NCBI GenBank assembly: GCA_900319905.1
Contig: ONQB01000010.1
Coordinates: 1 to 64,000, forward strand
Reading direction: 5' to 3'
DNA: 64,000 nt
From: an uncultured Prevotella sp.
Lineage (GTDB): Bacteria; Bacteroidota; Bacteroidia; Bacteroidales; Bacteroidaceae
In this document: one piece after another, positions 25,420-35,782 of the stretch
Position numbering within the stretch: position 1 is the first letter of the stretch
How the letters are laid out: the number at the start of each line of letters is the position of its first letter
The notes under the pieces: model-generated
Seen by the model: the letters and a program-made list of their open reading frames with translations, nothing else
The model's database searches: none
What the model was told of the DNA's origin: nothing
Program-made: the position numbers and the translations under genes

Positions 25420-28400
25420 ATGACCTTATACAAGACCAGTCAGGAAAGTATTACCCCCGCTGAACGTCGGGAACAGAACATGTATGCCACGATGGTGGAA
25501 CGACCCAGCGACAAGAAGTTCCTTGTTCAGATGCTGGATGAGAGTTCTCAGATTCGAGACAACCGCAAGTTGGCCAAGCGCATCAAAACGCTTATAGACG
25601 AGTTTGGCGTCCCCCGAGTTCCTCAGCAAGCGTGACGCATGGCTTTTTCGTATGTACCAGTCGTTTGGTTATCATTTCTATCCCATTGCCATCCCTATCA
25701 TCAAGAAGCGCCTGCGTACCGATACTTCCCGTGTCATCCTCGATGCGGCTCGCCCGGCGCTGACCAAGCACCTCGCTGAACGTAATCATGAGGATATCGG
25801 GCAGAACGTCAACCTCTTGGGTGAGGTGGTGTTAGGAGACAAAGAGGCCGACAAGCGTTATTACGACACGATTGAGGCACTGAAACAACCAGATATCAAC
25901 TACATCTCGGTCAAGATTTCCGGCATCTATGCCCAGACCCACGTGCTGAACTACGAGGAGAGCTTCCCCGAACTGGTGCGTCGCATGTCGAAGCTTTATC
26001 AGACTGCCATCGACTATCCTTATGTAGACGAGAAGGGTAATAAGACTCCGAAGTTCGTCAACCTTGACATGGAGGAGTACAAGGACTTCGATATGACTAT
26101 CCGTGTGTTCTTTGCTACGCTGTCTAAGCCAGAGTTCCTTCATTATTCAGCCGGCTTCGTAGTGCAGGCTTATCTGCCCGATGCTTATGGCTTCCAGACA
26201 CGTCTGCTTGAGTTTGCCAAGGAGCGTTGCGCACGTGGCGGAGCATGGATCAAAATGCGTATCGTCAAGGGATGTAACCTTGATATGGAAACTGTCTCCT
26301 CGTCGCTGCGTGGCTGGCCTTCGCCGGTGCGCCCCAACAAGACGGAGGTGGACGCCAACTATCTGCACATCATCGAGCGCGGGCTGCTTCCCGAGAACTC
26401 TAAGTATTTGCACATTGGTATGACATCGCACAACCTATATACCATCTCGTATGCTTATCTGCTGACGCAGAAATACCAGACACCGAAGGACACCTTCTGC
26501 TTTGAGATGCTCGAGGGTATGGCAGATCACGTATGGCGTGCGCAGTCGAAGGTTGGCAATCATGTGGTGCTCTATGCTCCTGTCGTGCATGACAAGGAGT
26601 TTCTCTATGCCGTGTCCTATCTCGTGCGCCGTATGGACGAGAACACAGCTCCTGGCAACTTCCTCAGCCATTCGTTCAACCTCAAGCCGGGTACGGAGAC
26701 TTGGAAGTTCCTGCAGAAGCAGTTTGAGGATGCCTATGCCATCAAGGATAAGCTCAACCACACTCCTTTCCGTACGCAAGACCGCCGCAAGCCTTACATT
26801 CCTATTCCGCCGTCCGATGTGATGGTTAACGAGCAGGATACTGATTTCGACCGTGAGTGCAACCAGGAGTGGCAGCGTGACATCTTCAAGAAATGGAAGA
26901 AGAGTCTGTCGGACAAGCCCGAGGTGATCCCAACGCAGATTGGAGCAGCAACCGTCGTCAATGACAGCCGTTACAAGTACTACGACCGTAGTCAGGATGA
27001 GGACGTGGAGGTCTGCGAGATGTCGAGGGCTAATGTCAGTCAGGTGGAGCAGGTACTGAAGATTGCTGCTGAGGATCCTGGTCATTGGCGTGATACAACC
27101 ATCGAGGAGCGTCATAAGATTATGTACGATGCCGCCAACCGCTTGGGTAATATGCGCGGTGATCTGATTGGCGCAATGTGTGCCATTACGGGTAAGACGG
27201 TTGTAGAAGGCGATGTAGAAGTGTCGGAGGGTATTGACTACTGTCGTTTCTACACCACGTCGATGAAGAAATTCTATGCCCTCCGTGATGTCGATATCAA
27301 GGCCAAGGGCACGGTGCTTGTCATCTCTCCTTGGAACTTTCCTTGTGCCATACCGTGTGGTGGTGTCGTCGCAGGTTTGGCATCCGGCAATACCGTCATC
27401 CTGAAGCCTGCGTCTGTAGCTGCACCTGTGGCATAGCTCTTTGCCAAGGCTTTTTGGGATGCTGGCGTTCCGAAGGAAGCCTTTCAGGTGATTATCACGG
27501 AACGTGATGCGCTGAACAAGCTCACGCAGGCACCCGAGGTGAAGCACATCATCCTTACGGGTGGTACTGATACCGCACAGTCTATTCTGCGTGCAAAACC
27601 CACGACTTCATTGTCAGCCGAGACTGGTGGCAAGGATGTGATTATTGTGACTGCTTCTGCTGATATGGACCACGCTATCATGTGTGCTTGTCATTCCGCT
27701 TTCGGCAATGCAGGACAGAAGTGCTCGTCGTGCTCGTTGTTGTTGGTGGTGGAGCGCTCTGTCTACGATCGCCCTGAGTTCCGTGAGAAGCTTCGTGATT
27801 GTGCCACCAGCATGAAGGTGGGAGGCGTCTGGAATGCAGGAAATGTCGTAGGCCCGCTGATCACCAACAAGAATGAGAAACTGCTTAAGGCGCTCAGCAC
27901 GCTAGAAGATGGGGAAGAATGGCTTGTCGCTCCGCGTTGGGTTGACAAGAAACACTACATCCTCGCCCCGACGGTAAAGATTGGTGTAAAGCCTCTGAAC
28001 TATTCCTTCCGTACAGAGCTCTTTGTCCCGATGCTGTCGGTTGCGCCTTTTGATACTTTACAGGAAGCCATCGACTTGGTCAATGGCCTTGACTATGGCT
28101 TGACTTCAGGTATCCAGACCCTCGACGAGAACGAGCGTCGCTACTGGCATGACTCCGTCATGGCGGGCAACCTCTATATCAACCGAGGCATCACGGAAGC
28201 CATCGTCAACCGTCAGCCTTTTGGTGGCATGAAGCTCTCAGCCTTCGGCCCTGGCATCAAGGCTGGTGGTCCTAACTACTGTCAGCAGTTCACCATCATT
28301 ACTGTCAAACCGGATTCCACGACAGACTACAAGAAAAGCTATGCTGAGGCTTGGGAGTCGGAGTTCCGCCGTCCGCGGGATTGGAACCACATCCATGGAG

Positions 28401-28852
28401 AACAGAATGTCTTCCGTTATCTGCCGCTGAAGGGTGGTATGGCATTGCGTCTGTTCAAGGACGACCCCGACACACTGGCCGAGATGGTGGCATTGGCCGC
28501 GCATTTATGTGGCACGCCTCTCACTGTCAGTATCGATCCCAGTGACAAGCGTGAAGATCTGAGTGAGAAACTGTCTGAATTAGGAGCCGGAACAAAAGTG
28601 GAATCGTTGGCTTCGTTCATCGAGTCAATGCCGAGCTATGAGCGCATTCGCACTTGTTCCCCCGACATCCCCGTTGAGATGTATCAGCGTGCTGCCGCCA
28701 CCAATCGGTTCATTGTTACGGACGCTCCTGTGAAGGATGGTCGTGTAGAACTCATTCATTACCTGAAGGAGCAGAGCATAGCCTTCGAGTATCACCGCTA
28801 TGGCAGTGGACAAGATAAGGAGCCGAAGATAGAAGAAGAGTACACATTCTAA
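25420..28852 (+). pseudogene. putA: Proline dehydrogenase / glutamate-semialdehyde dehydrogenase, broken
   Basis: The full gene would encode about 1,140 residues: a proline dehydrogenase domain, then an aldehyde dehydrogenase domain (GTVLVISPWNFPCAIP, ETGGKD and the catalytic Cys in NAGQKCSSC), then a C-terminal extension, oxidising proline to glutamate. Two lesions divide it. At the C5 run 25611-25615 one extra C shifts the frame: frame 1 stops at 25635, while the correct frame resumes with PEFLSKRDAWLFRMYQSFGY. At 27434-27436 an in-frame TAG interrupts PVA-LFAKAFWDAG inside the NAD-binding part of the dehydrogenase. Everything else is intact, so the damage is recent, or is an assembly error. 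Coding-like sequence extends upstream of 25420 to a TAA near 25387, so the original start may also be altered. Confidence 0.88.
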
Positions 28853-28858
28853 TTATGA

Positions 28859-28901
28859 AAAAGGGCTGCGACAAGGTATTCATACCTCACGCAGCTCTTT
28901 T
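28859..28901. terminator. Terminator between putA and the pectinesterase gene
   Basis: AAAAGGGCTGCG (28859-28870) pairs with CGCAGCTCTTTT (28890-28901) with one wobble; an inner AGGTA/TACCT pairing lengthens it. A and T runs on both sides make it usable from both convergent genes. Confidence 0.85.
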
Positions 28902-28959
28902 CCCTTTGCTCCTTCTTCGGAATTTCAATCGATGAAATACATGGAATAACGTTGAATGG

Positions 28960-29946
28960 TTATTTTGTCGGAATCCAGCTCACATCCCCGTTGAACACCT
29001 CTTTAAGCGTTATTTTCGAGGCCTCAGCCTTGGTAAGTTGTCTTGACCATTTCACGCGCTCCTTAGTGTCAGCGCCAGCGCCATGGTTGTTATATTCCAT
29101 GTAGCGCACGGTACCTTCCTTGGCTGGGTCGTGGTAGTCGACCCAGTTCTTCCAGCCTGCTGGCGCGATGTGCTTGCCGAGCTCGCAGTTCATGAACAGC
29201 GTGTAGGCATAAGCTCGCCAGGGTCGCCCCAACTTAACATTGGTCACTGAGTCAGCTGCCGTCAGTGTGCTGTTATTGAAGATATAGCCGTACTTACAGT
29301 CTTTGGGTGTTGATGCTGCGGTGACATACGAGTTGATTTTGCTGTAGATCTCGCAGTTTTCGAACCAGGCTGTTGACGGGCCGAAGATAAAGTCCGTGGT
29401 ACCCTCAATGTAGCAATTGAGAAAATAGAGTAGGGTATAGGGCATACCTGTGTAGACCGTATCTTGGCAACCTAAGAAGCGGCAGTTGACAAAGGCAAGG
29501 CGTGTGCCCTCAGTGTGCAGGGCGACAGCTTGTCCCAGGCGCGGGGCATTGTTCTCGATGGTAAGGTTGCGCAAAGTTATATTGCAACCCTCTATCTTCA
29601 AAGTGTACGTGCGGAACGTGCCCATGGGCTTGCCAGTAGGAGGATAGGTGATATTGGCATGGTCATCGTAGGTGATAATGGTCTTGTCACGGTCCTGCCC
29701 GATGATCTCAATATTAGTAAGCCATGATGGGATGATGAGCTTCTCCTTGTAGATGCCATTCTTCACATAGATCACCTTTTTGTATTCCATGAAAGCACGG
29801 CACACCTCCACGGCTTCGCTGATGGTTCGGAACGCACCGCTCCCGTCGCGGGCAACTATCAGTGTGTCGGTATTGTCGTACTTGCCACGGGCATTGGCCT
29901 GATAACAGCTGAGGATGAGCATTAGAATGATGAGTGTCTGTCTCAT
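28960..29946 (-). CDS. Pectinesterase (CE8)
   Basis: 328 residues. A signal peptide (about 1-20) precedes a right-handed beta-helix. Conserved pectin methylesterase residues are present: GQAVAL (138-143), Asp162 in GCQDTVY, Asp185 in GTTDFIFG, and Arg/Trp in LGRPWRAYA (about 239-247). It removes methyl groups from homogalacturonan so that GH28 enzymes and lyases can act. It stands alone, about 10 kb from the SusC-led pectin region, but clearly fits the same substrate. It is secreted, with no C-terminal sorting tail visible. Confidence 0.93.
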   Translation of the reverse strand: MRQTLIILMLILSCYQANARGKYDNTDTLIVARDGSGAFRTISEAVEVCRAFMEYKKVIYVKNGIYKEKLIIPSWLTNIEIIGQDRDKTIITYDDHANITYPPTGKPMGTFRTYTLKIEGCNITLRNLTIENNAPRLGQAVALHTEGTRLAFVNCRFLGCQDTVYTGMPYTLLYFLNCYIEGTTDFIFGPSTAWFENCEIYSKINSYVTAASTPKDCKYGYIFNNSTLTAADSVTNVKLGRPWRAYAYTLFMNCELGKHIAPAGWKNWVDYHDPAKEGTVRYMEYNNHGAGADTKERVKWSRQLTKAEASKITLKEVFNGDVSWIPTK

Positions 29947-30140
29947 TGTTTGACGTTGTTTGATGTTTTTTTTGATGTTATCGTAAGTGTTTCATATCTA
30001 TGCGGACATCGTTGCTGCTCCACATTTCCTTTGTGGGAAGACAGCGGCGTTGTCATTGTTTGTCCGTAAAAGAAACGATGGAGTTGTGAATAATATTGTA
30101 AGAAACAATGATAAAAACATTATTGCTCCATTTTTTTTGC

Positions 30141-30149
30141 TAACTTTGC
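30141..30149 (+). promoter_or_regulatory. -7 box for the C10 protease gene
   Basis: TAACTTTGC, 25 bases before the ATG at 30175. Confidence 0.6.
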
Positions 30150-30174
30150 AAGTGATAACTAACTCCATATTATC

Positions 30175-33081
30175 ATGAAACTCAAATACACATTAGCAGC
30201 ACTTGCCGCCTTGTCCACCATGTCGGCGCAGGCGTTGCCCATCAAGAAGTCAGAGGCTCGTGAGATTGCCCAGACGTTTATTGACATCAACGATACTACC
30301 GCTGATGACGATACCTATTGTCCTTATTACATTTTCTCCCGTGGCTCTGGTAAGGGCTTCGTCATTGTCTCCGGTGACGACAGCACGACGCCCATCCTTG
30401 GCTACACCGACCAGGGCGACTACGTGAAAGGCGGCATGCCCGAGCCCTTTGAACAGATGCTTGCGCAATGGGCCAACCGCATCCAACAATTACAGAAAAC
30501 CCATACTGCAGGGGCTAAGCGCATGCCTCAGACACCGGCGCTCATACAGCGTCGTCTGGCTGCAGCCGCCAGCCACCCCAGTTGGAGCAGTGTCTCACCG
30601 TTGATTGTCACTCACTGGCATCAGAGCTATCCTTACAACATGCTTGCACCTCGTCGTACCGACAACAACCAGCAGGCCATGACGGGCTGCGAGGCCACTG
30701 CGGCAGCACAAATCGTGTATTACTTCCGCCGCGACAATCCATCTGCGCTTCTCTATGCCACACCCACCTATAGTGGTAGTTGGTTTCATGCGCCTGTCAC
30801 CATGTCGCTTCCCGCCGGCACACCCGTTCGCTACGACTTGATGAAGCTCAGTGGCACAGGAACGCTACAGCAAGACTCGGCTGTGGCTGTGCTCATGTAT
30901 GCGGTGGGCACCTGCGCACGGCTGGGTTATGGCTATCAAGATGGTACGGCAACTGCCGGACAGACCTCTGACATGGGCAACAGCATCAGCAGTGAATTCA
31001 ACCTGCAGAACGACTACCTCTACAAAGGCTCCTACTCGCAGTCTGGTTGGGAAGCGATGATCTACGCCAACCTTTCTTCGGGTCGCCCGTTGCTTTATTC
31101 GGGTTCCAATCCCACTTCTGGCGGACATGCCGTTGTGCTAGACGGCTATCAGTCAAGTACTGGACTCTTCCACTTCAATTTCGGTTGGGGCGGTCAGGGT
31201 GACGGCTACTACACTGTGAACGACTCCACGGGCATGAATGGCTTCAACTCAGACCAGGCCGTTTTGGCAAACATCACGCCTAAAAAGCAAAATATCAAAG
31301 GTGAGCTCTCAACCAACGGCCTGTATACAAAAGCACAGTCGACGATACGTGCCAAGATTTTCAACAACAGTACGTTAGCTTACAAAGGCATTAACCTGTA
31401 TTGTTCCAACATCAACTTGATGCCCACCACAGACCCGACGGCTTCTGACAATGTCTCGGAGATAGTGCCAGGTGACAGCCTTACTATTGACTTCGTCTAC
31501 CATCCCACAAGTGCCAAGCCACTTTACATTTTTCTCACCGACGCCAACAAGAACTTGCTCGATTCCATGCAGGTGATGGTGCAGACCTCTAAGGCTGACC
31601 TTGTGCTCAACAGTATCAAGGTAGATGCCAGTGGAGTTACAGTAAACCACGAAGGTCAGGCTTATCAGCAGGTGAACAATACCACAGTCAATGTCAGTGT
31701 AAACTTGACCAATGGCCCGGAGGGCACCTACTGTCAGCCTTACATCAGATGCCATCTCGACAGCTTGGATCAGTCGACGAAGGAATGGAAATCAGTTAAG
31801 ACGTTATCCATTAACAAGTTGATCTTTGAGGCTGGTGCTACTCGCGATACCCTTTTTACTTACTCCAGCTTGGAGCCTGAGCGCTATTATCGTGCTTACA
31901 TGGAGAAGCGCGTGAATGCCGGTGTCACCTCTCAGATGACGTTTGCAACGGCAGACTCTGTAGTCTATTTCGTCGTGGCCAAGCCCGATTTCGCCCTTAC
32001 CGTGAATGGGCGTGGAGCGATAGCTACTGGCCATTGGAATGAGGCGCTTTTCAACAAGGCCGCTACCGATGCTAATGTGACGTCCTATGACCTTACCGCC
32101 GTGAAGGATCTGAATATCCAACCGGTGTCTGCTAATGGCAATGCAGTGTTCTATTTGAGCTATCGTGTGCCAGGAACCATCAATACTGTTGTGGACGGAC
32201 AGTGCGACAGTCTGGTAATTCACACGTCGGGTGAGTTCCTGCCCACACAGGCTTTCACCGCAAAGAAAGCGGTGCTCGTGCTCGACAGCGTCCGCACCGG
32301 ACAATGGGGTGAGGTGGTTGTGCCGTTTGCCGTGTCGTTGCCCTCAGGCATGCAGGGACGTCAGGTTACAGCAGTGGGTACCACTAGACTCACGATGGAG
32401 AATGTGCGCAGTGTGAGTACTATGCAGCCACTGCTTTATCTCACTGACCGTGATGCTTTGCATACCTTGGAGGCCAGCGATGTCACGATTACGACTGACA
32501 GCGTTGCTACTGCAGCCAATGGATTGTGGATGGGCTACACCGTCACAACTACGACTGGTGATGGCGTCTCTCTCTTGGGTGAGACGAAAGGCGTGCCAGC
32601 TTATCTTGCTGCTGAGGCCGGCTCCCGTGTGGTTCCGTTTGCCACGCAAATCACTGGCACTTATGCCAATGGCTACCGCGTATACATGAGTGGCCGCTAT
32701 GCATCTATCGACGCGCTCTATACCGCATTGGCCGACACCTTGAACAAAGCTTATCAGATAATGGATGAGTATGGGGCCACTGCCGTGCAGTCACTCGGAG
32801 ACAGCGTAGCCAAGGCTGAATCTTTCTTCAACAATTATGAGGCTACGGGTTCGCAGCAGGTGAAAGACTATATTACGATGCTGAGTAATCTGATGAAGCA
32901 ATACCTCAACCAGGGTGTTACCGATGGTATCAGCCGTGTGAGTGTGACTAAGCCGGAGACCGACGATGAGGCTGCACGCACGGAATATTTCAGTGTTGAC
33001 GGTCGCCGCTTGTCCCATCCTGTTCCTGGCCTTGTCATTGTGAAGCGTGGCTCCGTTGTGAGGAAGATTTGGGTGAGGTAA
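30175..33081 (+). CDS. C10 family (streptopain-like) cysteine protease with C-terminal sorting-like tail
   Basis: 968 residues. A signal peptide ends at about Ala20 (MSAQA). A Spi/propeptide-like region follows (22-110), then the C10 peptidase domain with catalytic Cys172 in MTGCEATAAAQI and His318 in SGGHAVVLDGY. A long C-terminal region looks like several beta-sandwich domains. The last ~35 residues (EYFSVDGRRL, then PGLVIVKRGS and RKIWVR) resemble the type IX secretion C-terminal signal common in Prevotella. It is an extracellular protease, possibly surface-attached. A palindromic element separates it from the convergent cmk gene. Confidence 0.9.
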   Translation: MKLKYTLAALAALSTMSAQALPIKKSEAREIAQTFIDINDTTADDDTYCPYYIFSRGSGKGFVIVSGDDSTTPILGYTDQGDYVKGGMPEPFEQMLAQWANRIQQLQKTHTAGAKRMPQTPALIQRRLAAAASHPSWSSVSPLIVTHWHQSYPYNMLAPRRTDNNQQAMTGCEATAAAQIVYYFRRDNPSALLYATPTYSGSWFHAPVTMSLPAGTPVRYDLMKLSGTGTLQQDSAVAVLMYAVGTCARLGYGYQDGTATAGQTSDMGNSISSEFNLQNDYLYKGSYSQSGWEAMIYANLSSGRPLLYSGSNPTSGGHAVVLDGYQSSTGLFHFNFGWGGQGDGYYTVNDSTGMNGFNSDQAVLANITPKKQNIKGELSTNGLYTKAQSTIRAKIFNNSTLAYKGINLYCSNINLMPTTDPTASDNVSEIVPGDSLTIDFVYHPTSAKPLYIFLTDANKNLLDSMQVMVQTSKADLVLNSIKVDASGVTVNHEGQAYQQVNNTTVNVSVNLTNGPEGTYCQPYIRCHLDSLDQSTKEWKSVKTLSINKLIFEAGATRDTLFTYSSLEPERYYRAYMEKRVNAGVTSQMTFATADSVVYFVVAKPDFALTVNGRGAIATGHWNEALFNKAATDANVTSYDLTAVKDLNIQPVSANGNAVFYLSYRVPGTINTVVDGQCDSLVIHTSGEFLPTQAFTAKKAVLVLDSVRTGQWGEVVVPFAVSLPSGMQGRQVTAVGTTRLTMENVRSVSTMQPLLYLTDRDALHTLEASDVTITTDSVATAANGLWMGYTVTTTTGDGVSLLGETKGVPAYLAAEAGSRVVPFATQITGTYANGYRVYMSGRYASIDALYTALADTLNKAYQIMDEYGATAVQSLGDSVAKAESFFNNYEATGSQQVKDYITMLSNLMKQYLNQGVTDGISRVSVTKPETDDEAARTEYFSVDGRRLSHPVPGLVIVKRGSVVRKIWVR

Positions 33082-33130
33082 TCCTTATTGGCAATCATCC
33101 TACTTAGACGACAGTGTCGTCAACCATTAG

Positions 33131-33288
33131 AAAAGGAGGATGTATTAAAATTGGAGAAGTCCGGAAGTTCAGAAGTCCGGAAGTTCAGTCATTGCTATAA
33201 AGATATCTTATTATCAGATACTTATTCATTTGACTGGACTCCTGGACTCCTGAACTTCCGGACTTCTCCATTTAGTTACACCCTTTTT
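33131..33288. repeat. Palindromic dispersed element, copy 2
   Basis: Left arm 33131-33156 (ending AAAATTGGAG) and a degenerate right arm (about 33264-33288, TTCTCCATTTAG...CCCTTTTT), with AGTCCGGAAGTTCAG-type repeats inside and an AT-rich core (about 33190-33230). The core reads as the reverse complement of the copy 1 core with only a few differences over about 50 bp, so this is the same element inverted. It lies between the convergent C10 protease and cmk genes. Confidence 0.9.
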
Positions 33289-33292
33289 GTAA

Positions 33293-33991
33293 CTATTTGT
33301 CTTCCATTACTGCCTTTTTGTAGTGCTCAATGAGCCACTCGTCTTGTTCGGCAATAGTGAGGTGGCTGTTGTCCAATACGATGGCATCTTCGGCCTTACG
33401 CAGGGGCGACACCTCACGGTGGGTGTCGATGTAATCGCGCTCCTGCACATTCTTTAAGATGTCGTCATATTCTGCATCCATGCCTTTTCCTTTCAGTTCG
33501 TCGTAACGGCGTTGCGCCCTAACCTCCGGTGATGCAGTTACGAAGATTTTGAGTTCGGCATCGGGGAAGACCGTCGTGCCAATGTCGCGGCCGTCCATGA
33601 CTATGCCTTTATTGCGGCCCATGGCCTGCTGCTGGGCCACCAGCGCCTCTCTCACGAATGGGATGGCAGCGATGGGACTTACATGATGGCTGACTTCCAT
33701 TGTGCGGATGTCCTGCTCAACCATTTGGCCGTTCAGATACGTCTCAGGCAAACCCGTAGACGCATTCAAACGGAAGCTGATGGTCACCTCCGGCATGAGT
33801 TCACGCAACGCATCGACCTTCACGCTGCCATCAGCATTGAACAGTTGGTGACGCAATGCAAACAAGGTGACGGCGCGGTACATGGCACCAGTATCAACAT
33901 ATACATAACCGATTTTTCTGGCCAGGGCTTTGGCCATTGTACTTTTGCCACACGACGAATAGCCGTCTATGGCAATGGTAATCTTTCTCAT
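33293..33991 (-). CDS. cmk: Cytidylate kinase
   Basis: 232 residues. The P-loop GYSSCGKST lies at about 10-18; DTGAMYRAV and [14 protein letters not shown] are family signatures. It phosphorylates CMP and dCMP with ATP. It starts nine bases after the porQ stop on the same strand; I recall cmk beside porQ in other Bacteroidetes, which supports both calls. The palindromic element begins four bases beyond its stop. Confidence 0.95.
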   Translation of the reverse strand: MRKITIAIDGYSSCGKSTMAKALARKIGYVYVDTGAMYRAVTLFALRHQLFNADGSVKVDALRELMPEVTISFRLNASTGLPETYLNGQMVEQDIRTMEVSHHVSPIAAIPFVREALVAQQQAMGRNKGIVMDGRDIGTTVFPDAELKIFVTASPEVRAQRRYDELKGKGMDAEYDDILKNVQERDYIDTHREVSPLRKAEDAIVLDNSHLTIAEQDEWLIEHYKKAVMEDK

Positions 33992-34000
33992 ATTGTTTGT

Positions 34001-34948
34001 TTATAAGCTATAAGCCAGGTTCAGCACAAGGCTCGAACTTGACACATGATATTTTCCGTAAGCCACGCCTACCTTAATGCGGTTCAGCGACAAGCCTGCG
34101 CCCAGTGACAGTCCTGCGCTATGGCTGCTCTCGCTGTCGTCGGTAGAAATCTTCATCTCATTGGCCCTGCGGAAGTTGTAACCGCCGCCAAACCAGAAGT
34201 TATCAGTAAGCAAGATGTCGGCTCCTATCACCAAGTGGTTGATGAACTTATAGTCTAAATGATTGAGGTCAACCATCGTGAGGTGAAGGCGGAGAGGCGA
34301 ACCAACGAAATGTTTCGACACACCCATCTGAATATCGAACGGCATCGAGCCATAGTCCTCATCATAGGCTTTCAGCTGACCGCCAAGGTTCTTCATGACA
34401 AACGACAGCGACCACTCATGTTTGGGGTCGAAGTAATTGATGCCAAGGTCGACGCCGCAGGCCACGGAGTTGTAGTCGCCGATATAGGAGAGCAGGAACT
34501 TTGCTGCGATACCGCCCGACAGATTGTCTGTGAGCAGATAAGAGAAGTAGCCCGCCATGGAGATGTCTTTGGCTGAGAATTCGCCTGTCTGCACATTGTT
34601 CTCATCTACTTCCTTCATGCTGCCATAGTCGAGAAACTGTCCAGACACCGCCCACGAGGCACGTTCCTTGACCACACGGTTGAAACTTGCGCTGGCGGCA
34701 TTGACGCCCGACATATAGTTCATATAATTGAAGTTGATGGTCTTGTCGCTAACCGAACTCAACAAGGCAGGATTGCTGAAGATGAGCGACTCGTCGTCGT
34801 CAATGATGGTCGTGTTGTCTCCTCCAAGCGCTGCTGCATGCGCACTTACCGGCAGTCGGAGGAAGTTGTACTCCGTCTGACTGTCATTCTGTGCACTTGC
34901 AACCCCACAGGCGAGGGTCATCCCAATGACAATAAGGGCCTTTTTCAT
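34001..34948 (-). CDS. porQ: Type IX secretion system protein PorQ
   Basis: 315 residues. A signal peptide ending ASAQ is followed by a PorV/PorQ-type outer-membrane barrel (FLRLPVSAHAAALGGDN, SNPALLSS, FWFGGGYNFRRANEMKI) ending in a terminal strand SLVLNLAYSL. PorQ belongs to the attachment complex that handles T9SS cargo at the cell surface. It is first in an operon with cmk. Confidence 0.88.
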   Translation of the reverse strand: MKKALIVIGMTLACGVASAQNDSQTEYNFLRLPVSAHAAALGGDNTTIIDDDESLIFSNPALLSSVSDKTINFNYMNYMSGVNAASASFNRVVKERASWAVSGQFLDYGSMKEVDENNVQTGEFSAKDISMAGYFSYLLTDNLSGGIAAKFLLSYIGDYNSVACGVDLGINYFDPKHEWSLSFVMKNLGGQLKAYDEDYGSMPFDIQMGVSKHFVGSPLRLHLTMVDLNHLDYKFINHLVIGADILLTDNFWFGGGYNFRRANEMKISTDDSESSHSAGLSLGAGLSLNRIKVGVAYGKYHVSSSSLVLNLAYSL

Positions 34949-34968
34949 TTAATTTCACTAATTATTCG

Positions 34969-34977
34969 GCAAAGATA
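34969..34977 (-). promoter_or_regulatory. -7 box for porQ-cmk
   Basis: On the minus strand TATCTTTGC, 20 bases before the porQ ATG. Confidence 0.6.
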
Positions 34978-34999
34978 CGGCTTTTTTGAAGATTTGCTG

Positions 35000-35008
35000 T
35001 AATTTTGC
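35000..35008 (+). promoter_or_regulatory. -7 box for the tonB operon
   Basis: TAATTTTGC, 48 bases before the tonB start at 35057. Confidence 0.5.
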
Positions 35009-35056
35009 ATTATGGATTTGTCATTATAACGTGACAAACCTCAGAAAATTGCGATA

Positions 35057-35764
35057 ATGGAAATTAAGAAAAGCGACAAAGCCAATTTAGACCTCCACCG
35101 TAGCACTGGATTCCTGCTAGGGTTGACATTTGCGTTGGCCTTGCTTTTTGCGGCCTTTGAATATACGACACGTCCTGCTGATCTTAAGGAAGACGACTCT
35201 ATGCTCGACGACATGTCGGAGGAAATGGAGATGACACCCGCTTTGAGCAACAAGGACATGGTGTCGGCAGCGCCGGCACCGGCATCAAAGGCGCTGACTC
35301 AAAATGTCAAGGAGGTAGACAAAGTTGACAACAGCGATAAGGTAGCACCTATCACCAGCAAACTGGTCATCGGCAATGGTCAGGGACTGGCTCAACAGGC
35401 GAATGTCACCGAGGCCATCCCGCAGATTACCGCTACGCCACAAGACACGGCTGTGGTGCTGCGTACGGTGGAGCAGTTGCCTGAGTTCCCAGGCGGCATC
35501 GTAGAGTTTATGAAATGGCTCACACGCAATCTTCACTATCCTCCACAGGCTCAGCAACAGAAGATACAGGGGAAGGTTGTTGTGTCGTTTATCATCAACA
35601 AAGACGGCTCCATATCCAGTCCTCGCATCGTCAGGTCGCTTGATCCCTTGCTCGACCGAGAAGCCATGCGGGTGGTGAAGATGATGCCCCGGTGGAAAGC
35701 GGGCCTTGAAGACGGTAAACCTTGCCGCACCATGTTCGCTATCCCTATCAACTTTCAATTATAG
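35057..35764 (+). CDS. tonB: TonB-family energy transducer
   Basis: 235 residues. A cytoplasmic basic N-terminus is followed by one membrane helix (about 18-36), an acidic and Ala/Pro-containing periplasmic linker (about 42-130) and a TonB C-terminal domain (about 145-235) with LPEFPGGIVEFMKWL, GKVVVSFIINKDGSI and MPRWKAGLEDGKP motifs. It transmits energy from ExbB/ExbD to outer-membrane receptors such as the SusC protein here. It is the first gene of an operon with prenyl synthase, tatD and an SDR gene (gaps of 18, 12 and 23 bases). Confidence 0.92.
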   Translation: MEIKKSDKANLDLHRSTGFLLGLTFALALLFAAFEYTTRPADLKEDDSMLDDMSEEMEMTPALSNKDMVSAAPAPASKALTQNVKEVDKVDNSDKVAPITSKLVIGNGQGLAQQANVTEAIPQITATPQDTAVVLRTVEQLPEFPGGIVEFMKWLTRNLHYPPQAQQQKIQGKVVVSFIINKDGSISSPRIVRSLDPLLDREAMRVVKMMPRWKAGLEDGKPCRTMFAIPINFQL

Positions 35765-35782
35765 GAGAAACCTTTAAAATAT

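Noticed and set aside
27434-27436. Recoding of TAG as an amino acid in putA
   Set aside because: Other genes in the window end with TAG at the expected position (mrp, HMA gene, second exbD), and putA carries an independent frameshift.
26435-27547. 370-residue open frame on the minus strand inside putA
   Set aside because: It lies fully antisense to a conserved gene and its translation has no recognisable motifs. Antisense frames at 17743-18615, 22602-23588 and 12985-13758 were rejected for the same reason.
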